A stretch of DNA of 64,000 nucleotides from Bernardetia sp. ABR2-2B. Its GTDB lineage: Bacteria > Bacteroidota > Bacteroidia > Cytophagales > Bernardetiaceae. The DNA is taken from NCBI RefSeq assembly GCF_037126435.1, contig NZ_CP147020.1, forward strand, positions 1,139,001-1,203,000, written 5' to 3'. Each line of letters begins with the position of its first letter. The first letter of the stretch is position 1. A program made the translations under genes and the position numbers. This document shows, piece by piece, positions 8,642 through 16,544 of this stretch. The notes beneath the pieces were generated by a model. It saw only the letters and a program-made list of their open reading frames with translations. It was not told the DNA's origin and did no database searches.

Positions 8642-9463
8642 ATGGCTAACTCAAGAAATAAATCTTCTATATCCCCAAAAACAGTGTTCTTCGGAATCGG
8701 AACTTTTGTAGTTATTGTAGTCGCTCTCGTATTTTTATTCAGAACTTTTGTCGTAGTAGAATCAGGAAAAGTGGGCGTAGTTGCTAATTTTGGTGCAGTC
8801 CAAGATGTTTTGTTGCCAGAGGGAATGCACGCCGTTAATCCATTTGTTTCTACGGTCATTCAGCTTGATGTTCGTATCCAAAAAATGGAAGCCGATGCGT
8901 CTGCTTCTTCACGAGATTTGCAGCCTGTTACTTCAAAAGTAGCTCTCAACTTCTTTTTGTCTAAAGAAAAAGCAAATATTATTTACAGAGATTTAGGGTT
9001 AGATTACAAACGAACGATTATCGAACCTATCATTCAAGAATCTATCAAATCGGCTGCAGCTCGTTATACGGCCGAAGAATTGATTACAAAACGTCCTGCT
9101 GTAAAAGATGATGTTTATGAATATATCAAAAAACGATTAGCTCAAAATAACATCATTGTTACTGACTTTTCTATCGTAGATTTTAACTTTTCGCCAGAGT
9201 TTAATTCTGCTATTGAATTAAAACAAATTGCAGAACAAAAAGCATTGACTGCTCTGAATGACCTTGAACGTATCAAAACAGAAGGAGAGCAAGAAAGAGT
9301 AAGAGCACAGGCACAATCTGATGCACAAAAACTATTACAACTTTCTCTAGATGATGACCTTTTGAGATTAAGAGCTATCGAAAAATGGGACGGAAAATTA
9401 CCTGTTGTTGCAGGAGAAGGAGGAACATTTGTTGATATAGGTGCAATTATGAAAGCTAAATAA
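8642..9463 (+). CDS. Prohibitin-family (SPFH/band 7) membrane protein
   Basis: A 273-aa protein with one N-terminal membrane span (residues about 17-38) and an SPFH/band-7 domain starting VVVESGKVGVVANFG and containing LPEGMHAVNPFVSTVIQLDVRIQKMEADASA. The C-terminal half is a charged coiled coil (ALTALNDLERIKTEGEQERVRAQAQ in part) as in prohibitins. Such proteins form ring-shaped membrane assemblies and influence membrane protein stability; no specific role can be read here. It has its own hairpin terminator downstream. Confidence 0.88.
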   Translation: MANSRNKSSISPKTVFFGIGTFVVIVVALVFLFRTFVVVESGKVGVVANFGAVQDVLLPEGMHAVNPFVSTVIQLDVRIQKMEADASASSRDLQPVTSKVALNFFLSKEKANIIYRDLGLDYKRTIIEPIIQESIKSAAARYTAEELITKRPAVKDDVYEYIKKRLAQNNIIVTDFSIVDFNFSPEFNSAIELKQIAEQKALTALNDLERIKTEGEQERVRAQAQSDAQKLLQLSLDDDLLRLRAIEKWDGKLPVVAGEGGTFVDIGAIMKAK

Positions 9464-9490
9464 AAAGTCTTAGCACATAATTTAGAAGGG

Positions 9491-9533
9491 TAGAGATTAG
9501 AGAAAATTTATATTTCTAATCTCTATTTTTTTT
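9491..9533 (+). terminator. Rho-independent terminator after the prohibitin-family gene
   Basis: The 10-bp stem TAGAGATTAG / CTAATCTCTA is followed directly by a run of eight T. It lies 28 bp after the stop codon. Confidence 0.8.
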
Positions 9534-9651
9534 GCAGTAATTATTTCTAATTTTTGAATTAAAAAAAGAAAAATTATGGCAAAATGCAAAACACATATTA
9601 TGAAAATAACTTTCAAAACTTTTGAAACAGTGTCATTTTAAAGACCTTTAG

Positions 9652-9740
9652 CATACTACTAGACATTTTACTGAATAGGTCAGTCCAAAGGGCTGACCTA
9701 TATAAAAATAGAGAATCAATAGTTTTTATCTAGTAGTATG
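9652..9740. repeat. Nested palindromic (MITE-like) element
   Basis: Perfect 12-bp terminal inverted repeats CATACTACTAGA (9652-9663) and TCTAGTAGTATG (9729-9740) enclose a hairpin, AGGTCAGTCcaaaGGGCTGACCT, followed by ATATAAAAATA. The core and tail match the element at 1574-1629. There is no ORF inside. Length is 89 bp. Confidence 0.65.
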
Positions 9741-9761
9741 GAACTTTAGTTATGTTTTACT

Positions 9762-11339
9762 TTACTCTACCTCCAAAATTTTCATTTCTACACGTCTATT
9801 TAAAGCAGAGTTTGAGTTCACAATTGGTTTTGTTCCTCCATAGGCTTTCTTCTCTATTCTTGAAGCATCGATTCCTCTGTCTGTCAAATATCTATATACA
9901 GTTTCTACACGCTGACGAGACAAATCTAATTGCTGTTTGGCGATACGTGCATAACTCGGGTGAGCAGGGTGTGGGTCTCTGTCAGTATGTCCAGCAATTT
10001 CTATTCTTACTTTTGGATTTGCTTTCATAAAATCTACCAACGCCTGTACTCCTTCTGCATTATTGAGAGAATAACTTTTGATATTAAACTCTATATTTTC
10101 AAGGCTAATAGCTTCCCCTTTTTTGATTTCTTTTTCATTGAAAATTATTTTCGGAACTTCTATTTTAGCAATCTTAATTTCTGGCTTAACAACTTCTGTT
10201 TCTATTTCTACCTCTTTTTCTTCTGTCTTTATTTCTGTCTCTATTTTAATAGGTTCTTTTTCTTCGATAACAGCTAAAATTTCAGCTTCCTTTGGGATTT
10301 CTATTTTTTTGAACTGCATCTTAAACAAGCCTTCTTTTGGAGTTCCTAACCAAATATCTCCATTTATATCATATGCCAATGCCGTAACTGCACTTACTAC
10401 TAAACCAGAATCTTGGTCATAAAAAATAGGGTCTTCATCTTTTGAGAACTTAACAACACCTTCGTTTCCTGCTATCCAAACATTTTCATTAGGCGTAACC
10501 ACAACATCATTAAACCTAAAGTTTTTGGTTTTTGTAACTCTTTTAGACATCTGAAACATTTCTTGATTACAAACCAAAAACTGCTTTTCTTTACGATTCA
10601 GAGCCGTTACACACAAATTTCCATCAGGTTTTAAATCAATGTGTAAAACATTATCATAACCATAACCACTATTGGTTACATCAAAAGCATCTTGAAATTT
10701 CCCATTCTTAATATTAAACATTCCTGCACTCGTTCCTACCCAAACAACATCATTATTATCTACCGTTACAGCATTTATTCTGTCACTTGGAATATTAGGT
10801 TCTATCTCATTATTATAAATCGTTTTTTTGTTGTTGGCTGCAATATGCCAAAGTCCACCCTCTGCCGTAGCAATCCATTTCCCACCTTTAGAATCTACAT
10901 CAATCGCATTGATATAAAAACTCTTATTACTGAAAGTCGGAATTTCGGTATGCCAAATATATTCTCCATAAGTATCCAAATTGACAACACTAACAATATC
11001 GTTCGAAAAAGTACCAAGCCAAATTGTTCCCTTTTTATCAAAACGAATAGAACTGACTTTGTCTATCAAAGAATCATACTTTCCTGCTCTATTAAATGTT
11101 CTGACAGTAGAATCAGCATAAAAAGCAACCAAACCACTTTCAGTAGCTACCCATTTTGTATCATTTTGGTCGATGGCAATAGAATTGATTTGTCCCTCTG
11201 GAAAACCTATCCTTCCTTTACTTATATTTTTAAATTCTACTTTTTGGACAATATCTGCTTCTGTATTTTCTTGAGCAAATAAAGCTGATACAGAGAAAAG
11301 CAATAAAAATAAGGCAATAAATATGCTATTTTGTTTCAT
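9762..11339 (-). CDS. Propeller repeat protein fused to an OmpA domain
   Basis: A periplasmic or outer-membrane-associated protein. The ATG at 11339 gives a signal peptide (MKQNSIFIALFLLLFSVSALFAQ). Residues about 35-345 hold six or seven repeats of the two-component-regulator-propeller type (patterns such as WVATESGLVAFY, IWLGTFSND, WIATAEGGLWHI, VWVGTSAGMFNI, IWLGTPKEGLFKM), enough for one seven-bladed beta propeller. A Glu/Lys/Val-rich linker follows. The C-terminus (about 430-525) is an OmpA peptidoglycan-binding domain with IEIAGHTDRDPH and NRRVEMKILEVE. The likely role is anchoring a protein-binding propeller to peptidoglycan. The fusion is unusual. Confidence 0.85.
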   Translation of the reverse strand: MKQNSIFIALFLLLFSVSALFAQENTEADIVQKVEFKNISKGRIGFPEGQINSIAIDQNDTKWVATESGLVAFYADSTVRTFNRAGKYDSLIDKVSSIRFDKKGTIWLGTFSNDIVSVVNLDTYGEYIWHTEIPTFSNKSFYINAIDVDSKGGKWIATAEGGLWHIAANNKKTIYNNEIEPNIPSDRINAVTVDNNDVVWVGTSAGMFNIKNGKFQDAFDVTNSGYGYDNVLHIDLKPDGNLCVTALNRKEKQFLVCNQEMFQMSKRVTKTKNFRFNDVVVTPNENVWIAGNEGVVKFSKDEDPIFYDQDSGLVVSAVTALAYDINGDIWLGTPKEGLFKMQFKKIEIPKEAEILAVIEEKEPIKIETEIKTEEKEVEIETEVVKPEIKIAKIEVPKIIFNEKEIKKGEAISLENIEFNIKSYSLNNAEGVQALVDFMKANPKVRIEIAGHTDRDPHPAHPSYARIAKQQLDLSRQRVETVYRYLTDRGIDASRIEKKAYGGTKPIVNSNSALNRRVEMKILEVE

Positions 11340-11449
11340 ATAATTAATGGGTTGAGAGATGTAAATTTTGTTCAGAATAGAATATTCAAGATTCATTCCT
11401 AAATGAAAATTATAATTTATGGCTCATAAAGTTACCACTATTTATTAAA

Positions 11450-12559
11450 TCACTTATCTATTCTAACTTCTTTATCTAATTCTTTTCCAGTAGATAAATA
11501 TTCTACAAACTGCCAAGCAAAATAAGGAATCATAGAAACTCCTTTTGCACCAAATCCATTAAAAATACTAATTTGAGGATAATCTTTATGCGTTCCAATA
11601 AGTGGCTTTCTTGTTCGTGTCGCTGGTCGTATTCCTACCTCATGTTTTCTGATTTGATAATCAAGATTTAGAACAGCTTTTAGTTTGGTTTCAATTTCTT
11701 CTTTTGCCTTTTGAGTAGGCTCTAGTGATAAATCTTTGTGGTCATAATTCGAACCTGTACGGAAAATTGTTGTAAAACTCTCTTCCACTTTGTTATTCAA
11801 ATTACTCTTACTTTCTTTAAAAGGAACAAGCCAACAGCCTTTATTCAGAATAATTTGATTTAATTCTCTGACTGTTTTTTCATCTTTATCAAAATCGATA
11901 TGCAAAATTTCGCCTTTTGCTGGTGCAAAGGGTAGTTTTTCAAAGAATGGGTTGGTTTTGTCTGCTGCTCCTCTACAAAAAATAATATGGTTTGCTATAA
12001 TATCTTGATAGATTACGTTCTTATTTTCAGATTCATTATTTAGAGTCAATTTCTCAAAATCAAATAATTCTTCTTGATACGCATTTTTTTCTATTAAGTA
12101 TTTTTTGATAGTCTCTAAAAAAATATCTGTACGTAAATGCCCTCCATTTTTTATCAAAAGTCCTCCCAGTTTGTCATCTACATTTTCTGTCAGAAATCGT
12201 TTTTTAGGATAAATGACCTCTTCATTTATTTTATCTTCGTGTGCTGACCAGTCTTGCTGTTGCTCTAAAGTTTGGAAGGGACGATAAACAGGAGTTTTGA
12301 AAAAGAACTCACAATCAAACTGTTTTTCTAATTTTGGATAAAAATCATTTAGAAATGGAAATAACTGATTACTTTTCCAAGTTCGGACAAGATTTCTTCC
12401 TGTAATTGGATTACAAATCCCTGCTGCTACTTTTGAACAGTTTTGAAGTTTGGGTTCGTCTAGCACCAATACTCTTTTCCCTTTTTCAAGAAGCGTATAA
12501 GCCAAGATAGAACCTGCCAAACCCTGTCCGATAATCAAATAATCAAATTTGTTTTTCAT
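11450..12559 (-). CDS. FAD-dependent oxidoreductase (DAO family)
   Basis: A 369-aa cytosolic flavoprotein. The N-terminal dinucleotide-binding motif is FDYLIIGQGLAGSILAY, followed by an acidic residue ending beta-2 (VLVLDEPK). The central substrate region contains CRGAADKTNPFFEKLPFAPAKG in overlapping parts. The C-terminal FAD-contact segment VGIRPATRTRKPLIGTHK and FNGFGAKGVSMIPYFAWQ are typical of D-amino-acid oxidase/glycine oxidase-like proteins. The substrate is unknown. The nearest family guess is an amine or amino-acid oxidase. The start is the first ATG. Confidence 0.85.
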   Translation of the reverse strand: MKNKFDYLIIGQGLAGSILAYTLLEKGKRVLVLDEPKLQNCSKVAAGICNPITGRNLVRTWKSNQLFPFLNDFYPKLEKQFDCEFFFKTPVYRPFQTLEQQQDWSAHEDKINEEVIYPKKRFLTENVDDKLGGLLIKNGGHLRTDIFLETIKKYLIEKNAYQEELFDFEKLTLNNESENKNVIYQDIIANHIIFCRGAADKTNPFFEKLPFAPAKGEILHIDFDKDEKTVRELNQIILNKGCWLVPFKESKSNLNNKVEESFTTIFRTGSNYDHKDLSLEPTQKAKEEIETKLKAVLNLDYQIRKHEVGIRPATRTRKPLIGTHKDYPQISIFNGFGAKGVSMIPYFAWQFVEYLSTGKELDKEVRIDK

Positions 12560-12593
12560 TTTTTTAAAAAATAATTTATGGTAAGCTATTTAA

Positions 12594-12632
12594 TTGTTGG
12601 TATCACTTCGCTAAAACACCAACAATGGCTAA
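12594..12632. repeat. Dispersed TTGTTGGT hairpin repeat, copy a
   Basis: TTGTTGGT and ACCAACAA arms flank a 16-nt loop containing CACTTCGCTAAAAC, followed by TGGCTAA. Read on the minus strand it aligns closely with copy c at 54817-54857 and, with a shortened loop, with copy b inside thrA at 23910-23940. Confidence 0.6.
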
Positions 12633-12633
12633 T

Positions 12634-12675
12634 AAAAAATGTCTGATACTTTGATAATGTATCAGACATTTTTTT
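12634..12675. terminator. Terminator below the TlpA-like gene
   Basis: The arms AAAAAATGTCTGATAC (12634-12649) and GTATCAGACATTTTTTT (12659-12675) form a 16-bp perfect stem with T-runs usable in both directions. It lies just past the stop of the TlpA-like gene on the minus strand. Confidence 0.8.
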
Positions 12676-12689
12676 ACTCTAAACTAATT

Positions 12690-13820
12690 TTATTTCATTA
12701 AAAAAGCATTTAGTTTTTCTATTGACGAAGCTTTATAAATCATTTTATGGTTTTCGTCTAAGACTACAAATAGTGGCAAACTCGTCAGATGATATGTAAT
12801 GGCTGCATTTTGGTCAGTAGAAATATCAATAAGTTGGGTATGATTTTGAGGTAATTCTTCAATTGCTTCTTTCCATGCATCAATATCTGAATCTAAAGAA
12901 ATTCCAACAAATTGATATTCTTTTTTCATCGTTGCCTTATCTAAAAGTGCAAACTGTTGTACTTGAGAAGCTGCCTTTGGCTCAAAAGAAGCCCAAAAAT
13001 ACAGAATAGTAGGCTTTTTTTCCAAACTATCTATAGAAACAGACTCACTTTTTATGTTTTGAAGCGTCGCAATATTAGGTGCAGTTTGCCCCATTGATAT
13101 TTTCTTGACTTGATTAATAAAAGAGTTGATTTGATTTGTCCAAGTAGAAGTTTTTCCTTCTATCAATGCTTCTAATTCTGTTGCATAATCTTCTTCTAAC
13201 ATATAGTTTACAGCTAGAAATGAACGTACAGCATAATCGATAGAATCTTCTGCAATAAATTTTTTATTATAATTTTTCCATTGCTCATATTGTCTTTCAT
13301 AGTTTGCCATTGCAGTCTGATACGTTGCTGTATCGCCAGTTTGCGAACTACTCATTGCCTTTGCTGTCAGTTCTTTCATACTCTTTTCATAGCCCATTGT
13401 TCCTTTTCTATACATTTCAAAATGAGAGTGCGAACGAGAGCCTGTAACTTTTGCCTCTGAAAGCTTTCCAGCATCAGCTTGAATTTCCATTGCAGAAGGC
13501 TCAAAAAATACAACCAAATTGTCAGAAGGTGAGAACGTACTGTCCGATTCTCTGATTAGAGTTAAATAAAAAGGTGTTGGTTCAGTGATTTCTCCTTTCA
13601 GTTTGAACTTATCATTTTTCCTAACAGCTACTTCATAGAGAGGAACAATATCTTTTGTACTAATATCAGAAACAATTAGCTTCATATCTTGAGATAAATT
13701 ATTTACCTTTCCTTCTACTAGATACTCATTTTGAGGTAAATTTTTCTTAGAATCACAGCTTGAAAAAATAAATGATATAAGCGTAAAAAATATAAACGAA
13801 AAACAGATAGTTTTTTTCAT
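12690..13820 (-). CDS. TlpA-like thioredoxin-fold lipoprotein without CxxC
   Basis: The ATG at 13820 gives a lipoprotein signal (FTLISFIFSSC, lipobox Cys); an upstream ATG at 13916 would add a second hydrophobic block and is less likely. Residues about 30-110 resemble the DUF4369 domain that precedes Bacteroidota TlpA proteins, then comes a helical linker, and the C-terminal 140 residues are a thioredoxin/AhpC-TSA-like fold (QTAPNIATLQNIKSE, KPTILYFWASFEPKAASQ, FVGISLDSD, TSLPLFVVLDENHKMIYK). The usual WxxxCxxC active site is replaced by WASFEPKA, so no redox-active disulfide is present at that position. It may be a binding or scaffold protein rather than a reductase. Confidence 0.82.
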   Translation of the reverse strand: MKKTICFSFIFFTLISFIFSSCDSKKNLPQNEYLVEGKVNNLSQDMKLIVSDISTKDIVPLYEVAVRKNDKFKLKGEITEPTPFYLTLIRESDSTFSPSDNLVVFFEPSAMEIQADAGKLSEAKVTGSRSHSHFEMYRKGTMGYEKSMKELTAKAMSSSQTGDTATYQTAMANYERQYEQWKNYNKKFIAEDSIDYAVRSFLAVNYMLEEDYATELEALIEGKTSTWTNQINSFINQVKKISMGQTAPNIATLQNIKSESVSIDSLEKKPTILYFWASFEPKAASQVQQFALLDKATMKKEYQFVGISLDSDIDAWKEAIEELPQNHTQLIDISTDQNAAITYHLTSLPLFVVLDENHKMIYKASSIEKLNAFLMK

Positions 13821-13961
13821 AAAAAATAAATGAACGTAAATGACTAAAAATAAATTAATGAATAGCGAAATAAAATAGTAAAACACAAAAAAGAGTCTTT
13901 TTGTTAAAAATGACATTCCAATTTTATATTTTTCAAATTCTGAAATACTTGTTTGAGCTTG

Positions 13962-14504
13962 TTAATTTTGACTCATATAACGTTCTTTCAAAATATTTAG
14001 ATGATGAATTTCGTGTCCTGCAATCATATAAACAAGCCCACGAACAGACATAGGATTACCACTTGCTTCTCCTATTTTTGAAGTTTGCTTGGCATCAAAG
14101 GTTTTGAAAAGCTCAACTGAAGACTTACGAACAACCTCATACCTTTCCAGCAAATCTGAATATGGAATTGCATCAAAGTTAGCTTCTCTAGCATATTCGT
14201 TTTCATTAAAACCTACTAAAGATTGTTTTTCGCCACGATAAAAAGCCAAAGCACGGTACGCCATAATTTGTTCAGTATCTATCATATGTCCCAAAAGTTC
14301 TTTGATGCTCCACTTTTCTTTTTCATACCTAAATAAAGATTCTTCTTCTGAAAATTTGGCGAAGATGTCTTTCGTTTTTTGTCCACAATCAGAAAGAATT
14401 TCTATAATATCTTCTTTTTCATTTTCTGCAATATAATTGCCTATAAGTTTGATATAATTAGCATAAAAAGAAGCGTATTCACTTGAACTTGGAAATGGAA
14501 TCAT
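13962..14504 (-). CDS. DinB-family protein
   Basis: A four-helix-bundle protein of the DinB/YfiT type with possible metal ligands GHMIDTEQIM, then IAGHEIHHLNILKERY at the C-terminus. The family includes metal-dependent thiol transferases; the substrate is unknown. The internal ATG at 14504 (MIPFPSSSEYASFYANY) is preferred because it matches the usual family N-terminus and because the terminator of the upstream gene ends its T-run directly at the alternative ATG at 14540. Confidence 0.8.
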   Translation of the reverse strand: MIPFPSSSEYASFYANYIKLIGNYIAENEKEDIIEILSDCGQKTKDIFAKFSEEESLFRYEKEKWSIKELLGHMIDTEQIMAYRALAFYRGEKQSLVGFNENEYAREANFDAIPYSDLLERYEVVRKSSVELFKTFDAKQTSKIGEASGNPMSVRGLVYMIAGHEIHHLNILKERYMSQN

Positions 14505-14542
14505 ATTTGGTTGATCTTTGGGCTGGAAATAAAAGTGCATAA

Positions 14543-14574
14543 AAAAACTACGTTTACAAAGAAACGTAGTTTTT
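14543..14574 (-). terminator. Terminator of the small lipoprotein gene
   Basis: The 13-bp perfect stem AAAAACTACGTTT / AAACGTAGTTTTT ends in a run of T on the minus strand. It lies 40 bp past the stop at 14614 and abuts the alternative ATG of the DinB gene. Confidence 0.8.
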
Positions 14575-14613
14575 AGATAAAATCCTTAAAATAGAATGAT
14601 AATTATACAGAAA

Positions 14614-15030
14614 TTACTTAGTATAAGTTCTTGTTCCTCCATTACCTGACAAAACAAGTTGTGTGTCTGTGATAGATTCAATAGTATAAGTTTCGGCAGC
14701 TTTTACAGCTTGAGCAGACTCATCCCAATCTTCTAAAGTAAGTTTGTTTCCATCTTCTAGCTTCCAATATCCTGTTACAGTAGTTGCTGCTGTACCTTCG
14801 CCATAAATTCTTTGATAAGATAATTCGCCCTTTTCAGCATCTTTAGCAAAATTTAGCTCTTCTCCACCTTCTACACCAGAGGTTGCTTTCCAACGAACAT
14901 CCATAAGTTGTTCTGTTGTGAATGTTTTTGAAGTATCTGCTGTATCTTTGTTTTCTTTGCCTTTACAAGCTACAAAACCAGTTACGAAAAATAAAAATGC
15001 GATGAGTAGTGAATAATAATTTGTGTTCAT
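14614..15030 (-). CDS. Small lipoprotein, function unknown
   Basis: A 138-aa protein with a lipoprotein signal (LLIAFLFFVTGFVACKG; Cys22 is the lipidation site). The mature part has a beta-rich pattern with W-K motifs (LMDVRWKATSG, TGYWKLEDGNKLTLEDWDES, YTIESITDTQLVLSGNGG) that resembles META/lipocalin-like small beta barrels found in many Bacteroidota lipoproteins. This resemblance is a fold-level guess. It is flanked by its own terminator and by a repeat-rich gap upstream. Confidence 0.7.
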   Translation of the reverse strand: MNTNYYSLLIAFLFFVTGFVACKGKENKDTADTSKTFTTEQLMDVRWKATSGVEGGEELNFAKDAEKGELSYQRIYGEGTAATTVTGYWKLEDGNKLTLEDWDESAQAVKAAETYTIESITDTQLVLSGNGGTRTYTK

Positions 15031-15147
15031 TCTGAAAAATTGAGTTAAAAAAAATAATTAATGTTTTATAAACTAGTCTAACTATAAATTTATAAAGTTC
15101 AAATATACGTTAAAAAGCAATAAAAAATCAAATTGTTTATTTTTTAG

Positions 15148-15295
15148 GGATAGAAATTAAATAAATTGACAATTTCAGTCTTATAATTAACTGGTAGTCA
15201 GAAATTTAAATTCGTAATTAGCTGTGCTGAATATTCATTTCGTAATTTTTAATTAGCTTCGCTGCTTTAGCAGGTAGTAATTGTTTCTTAGATTC
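15148..15295. repeat. Intergenic repeat module, copy 2
   Basis: It shares with 5157-5263 the blocks GATAGAAATTAAATAAATTG, TATAATTAACTGGTAGTCAG and TTCGTAATT units, ending GTTTCTTAG. It has an insertion containing GCTTCGCTGCTTTAGCAGG. A segment AATATTCATTTCGTAATTTT is also found near 57737. Confidence 0.6.
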
Positions 15296-15302
15296 AAAAA
15301 TC

Positions 15303-15340
15303 AAAAAACCTTTCCTACAAATATGTAGAAAAGGCTTCTT
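15303..15340 (-). terminator. Terminator after gldN
   Basis: The arms AACCTTTCCTAC and GTAGAAAAGGCTT form an imperfect stem, with a T-run on the minus strand (the AAAAAA at 15303). It is 22 bp past the gldN stop. Confidence 0.65.
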
Positions 15341-15361
15341 TGATAGAATAAAAATCAACTT

Positions 15362-16294
15362 TTAGTTTTCCCAAAGGTTACTTTCATACTCTAGTAATTG
15401 ATGTTCATATTGTTGAGCTGCGATAAGAGCAGAACGTTGGTCTTCATAAATATCAACAATCATATTATCTCTAGCATTGTCATATTTAATAACACGAGCA
15501 TTGAATAAACGCAAATCAAACGCTTCTTCTAAATTTCTGTGATGACGATTGTTGCGCTCATTGTACCAAATTGCTTGTGAATTATCACGGAAAAGGTTTT
15601 GAACCAATTCTTTATACGAAAATGCAGCTAATTTTTTCTCTAAACCTGTTGAAGGATTCATTTCAGCAGGAATAATAATTGTAATTGCTTGAATATCGTG
15701 CTTCATACGAGAGTGCTTGTTATCAAACAATAAATCTTCTTTGATTTCTAATAAGTGAAGTTGTTTAGGATAAAACTCATTAGCTACTGTTTCAGCTTCG
15801 GCAGAGCCTCCACCGTCGCCACCCCAGTCGCCACCAGAACCCCAATCATCTCCTCCACCACCAAAACCACCAAGGTCGTCTTGTGTAAAGCCCATCGCAA
15901 TTTCTTCTTCTGTAAGTTGAACTTCTTCTGAAGGAATAGTAAGATTTTCTAAAAATTCTTCTTGCGACATACGAGTGCGCAAAGAATCGTTTTTGTAAGG
16001 ACGAATAATCCCTAATTTTACGGCATCAATAATTACTTTTGTAATTTGATTTTCCATTGCAAAGAAAGGCAAGTTTTGCTTTTCCTTTAAAGACATTCTG
16101 AACCAAAGTGTCTTTTTATACATAATGTGTGATTCGTGCAAAGGACGGATAGAGTTGTGGTTATATCCATCTTGAGCATATTCCATTCCGAACTCTTGTG
16201 CATTTGCAGAAAAAGTAACTCCACATATAAGAGCTGCCATTCCGATAATTCCTTTTTTCAGAAAGTTGAAAATGTTTTTGTTTTGTTTCTTCAT
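15362..16294 (-). CDS. gldN: Gliding motility / type IX secretion protein GldN
   Basis: GldN (PorN) forms the periplasmic ring of the T9SS together with the lipoprotein GldK, and is needed for secretion and gliding. The protein has a signal peptide (GIIGMAALICGVTFSANAQ) and the GldN features NSIRPLHESHIMYKKTLWFRM and FFAMENQITKVIIDAVK, RNDSLRT-like motifs and EAFDLRLFNARVIKYDNARDN. The length of 310 aa is normal. An unusual Gly/Asp/Trp-rich block (about residues 139-165, GGFGGGGDDWGSGGDWGG) interrupts the middle. The gldK, gldL and gldM genes that usually precede gldN are absent here. Confidence 0.9.
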   Translation of the reverse strand: MKKQNKNIFNFLKKGIIGMAALICGVTFSANAQEFGMEYAQDGYNHNSIRPLHESHIMYKKTLWFRMSLKEKQNLPFFAMENQITKVIIDAVKLGIIRPYKNDSLRTRMSQEEFLENLTIPSEEVQLTEEEIAMGFTQDDLGGFGGGGDDWGSGGDWGGDGGGSAEAETVANEFYPKQLHLLEIKEDLLFDNKHSRMKHDIQAITIIIPAEMNPSTGLEKKLAAFSYKELVQNLFRDNSQAIWYNERNNRHHRNLEEAFDLRLFNARVIKYDNARDNMIVDIYEDQRSALIAAQQYEHQLLEYESNLWEN

Positions 16295-16544
16295 AGTTAT
16301 TTAATAGAGTGATTCTAAATTTATAGAGATGATAAAATAATTCTTTCTTTAGAAAGGTAAAGTTAAATCTTTTTTTGATAAAAATATATCTTTTATTACT
16401 TCCTTTGCTTATCTAACGCTTAATGTACTTCAAAATTGTATTGAAATTAAAGTTTTTTTTCGATAAATGAGTTATTTTTTTAGACGAACGAGTATTTTTA
16501 TTCGATAAAAATATTTTTAGCTAGATAATTACTTTCTGTTCTAT

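Larger units (their letters stand above)
15031..15361. other. 331-bp gene-free gap with repeats and a terminator
   Basis: Between the small lipoprotein and gldN there is no credible ORF. It holds the lipoprotein upstream region (15031-15145), the second copy of the intergenic repeat module (15148-15295) and the gldN terminator (15303-15340). Confidence 0.6.
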
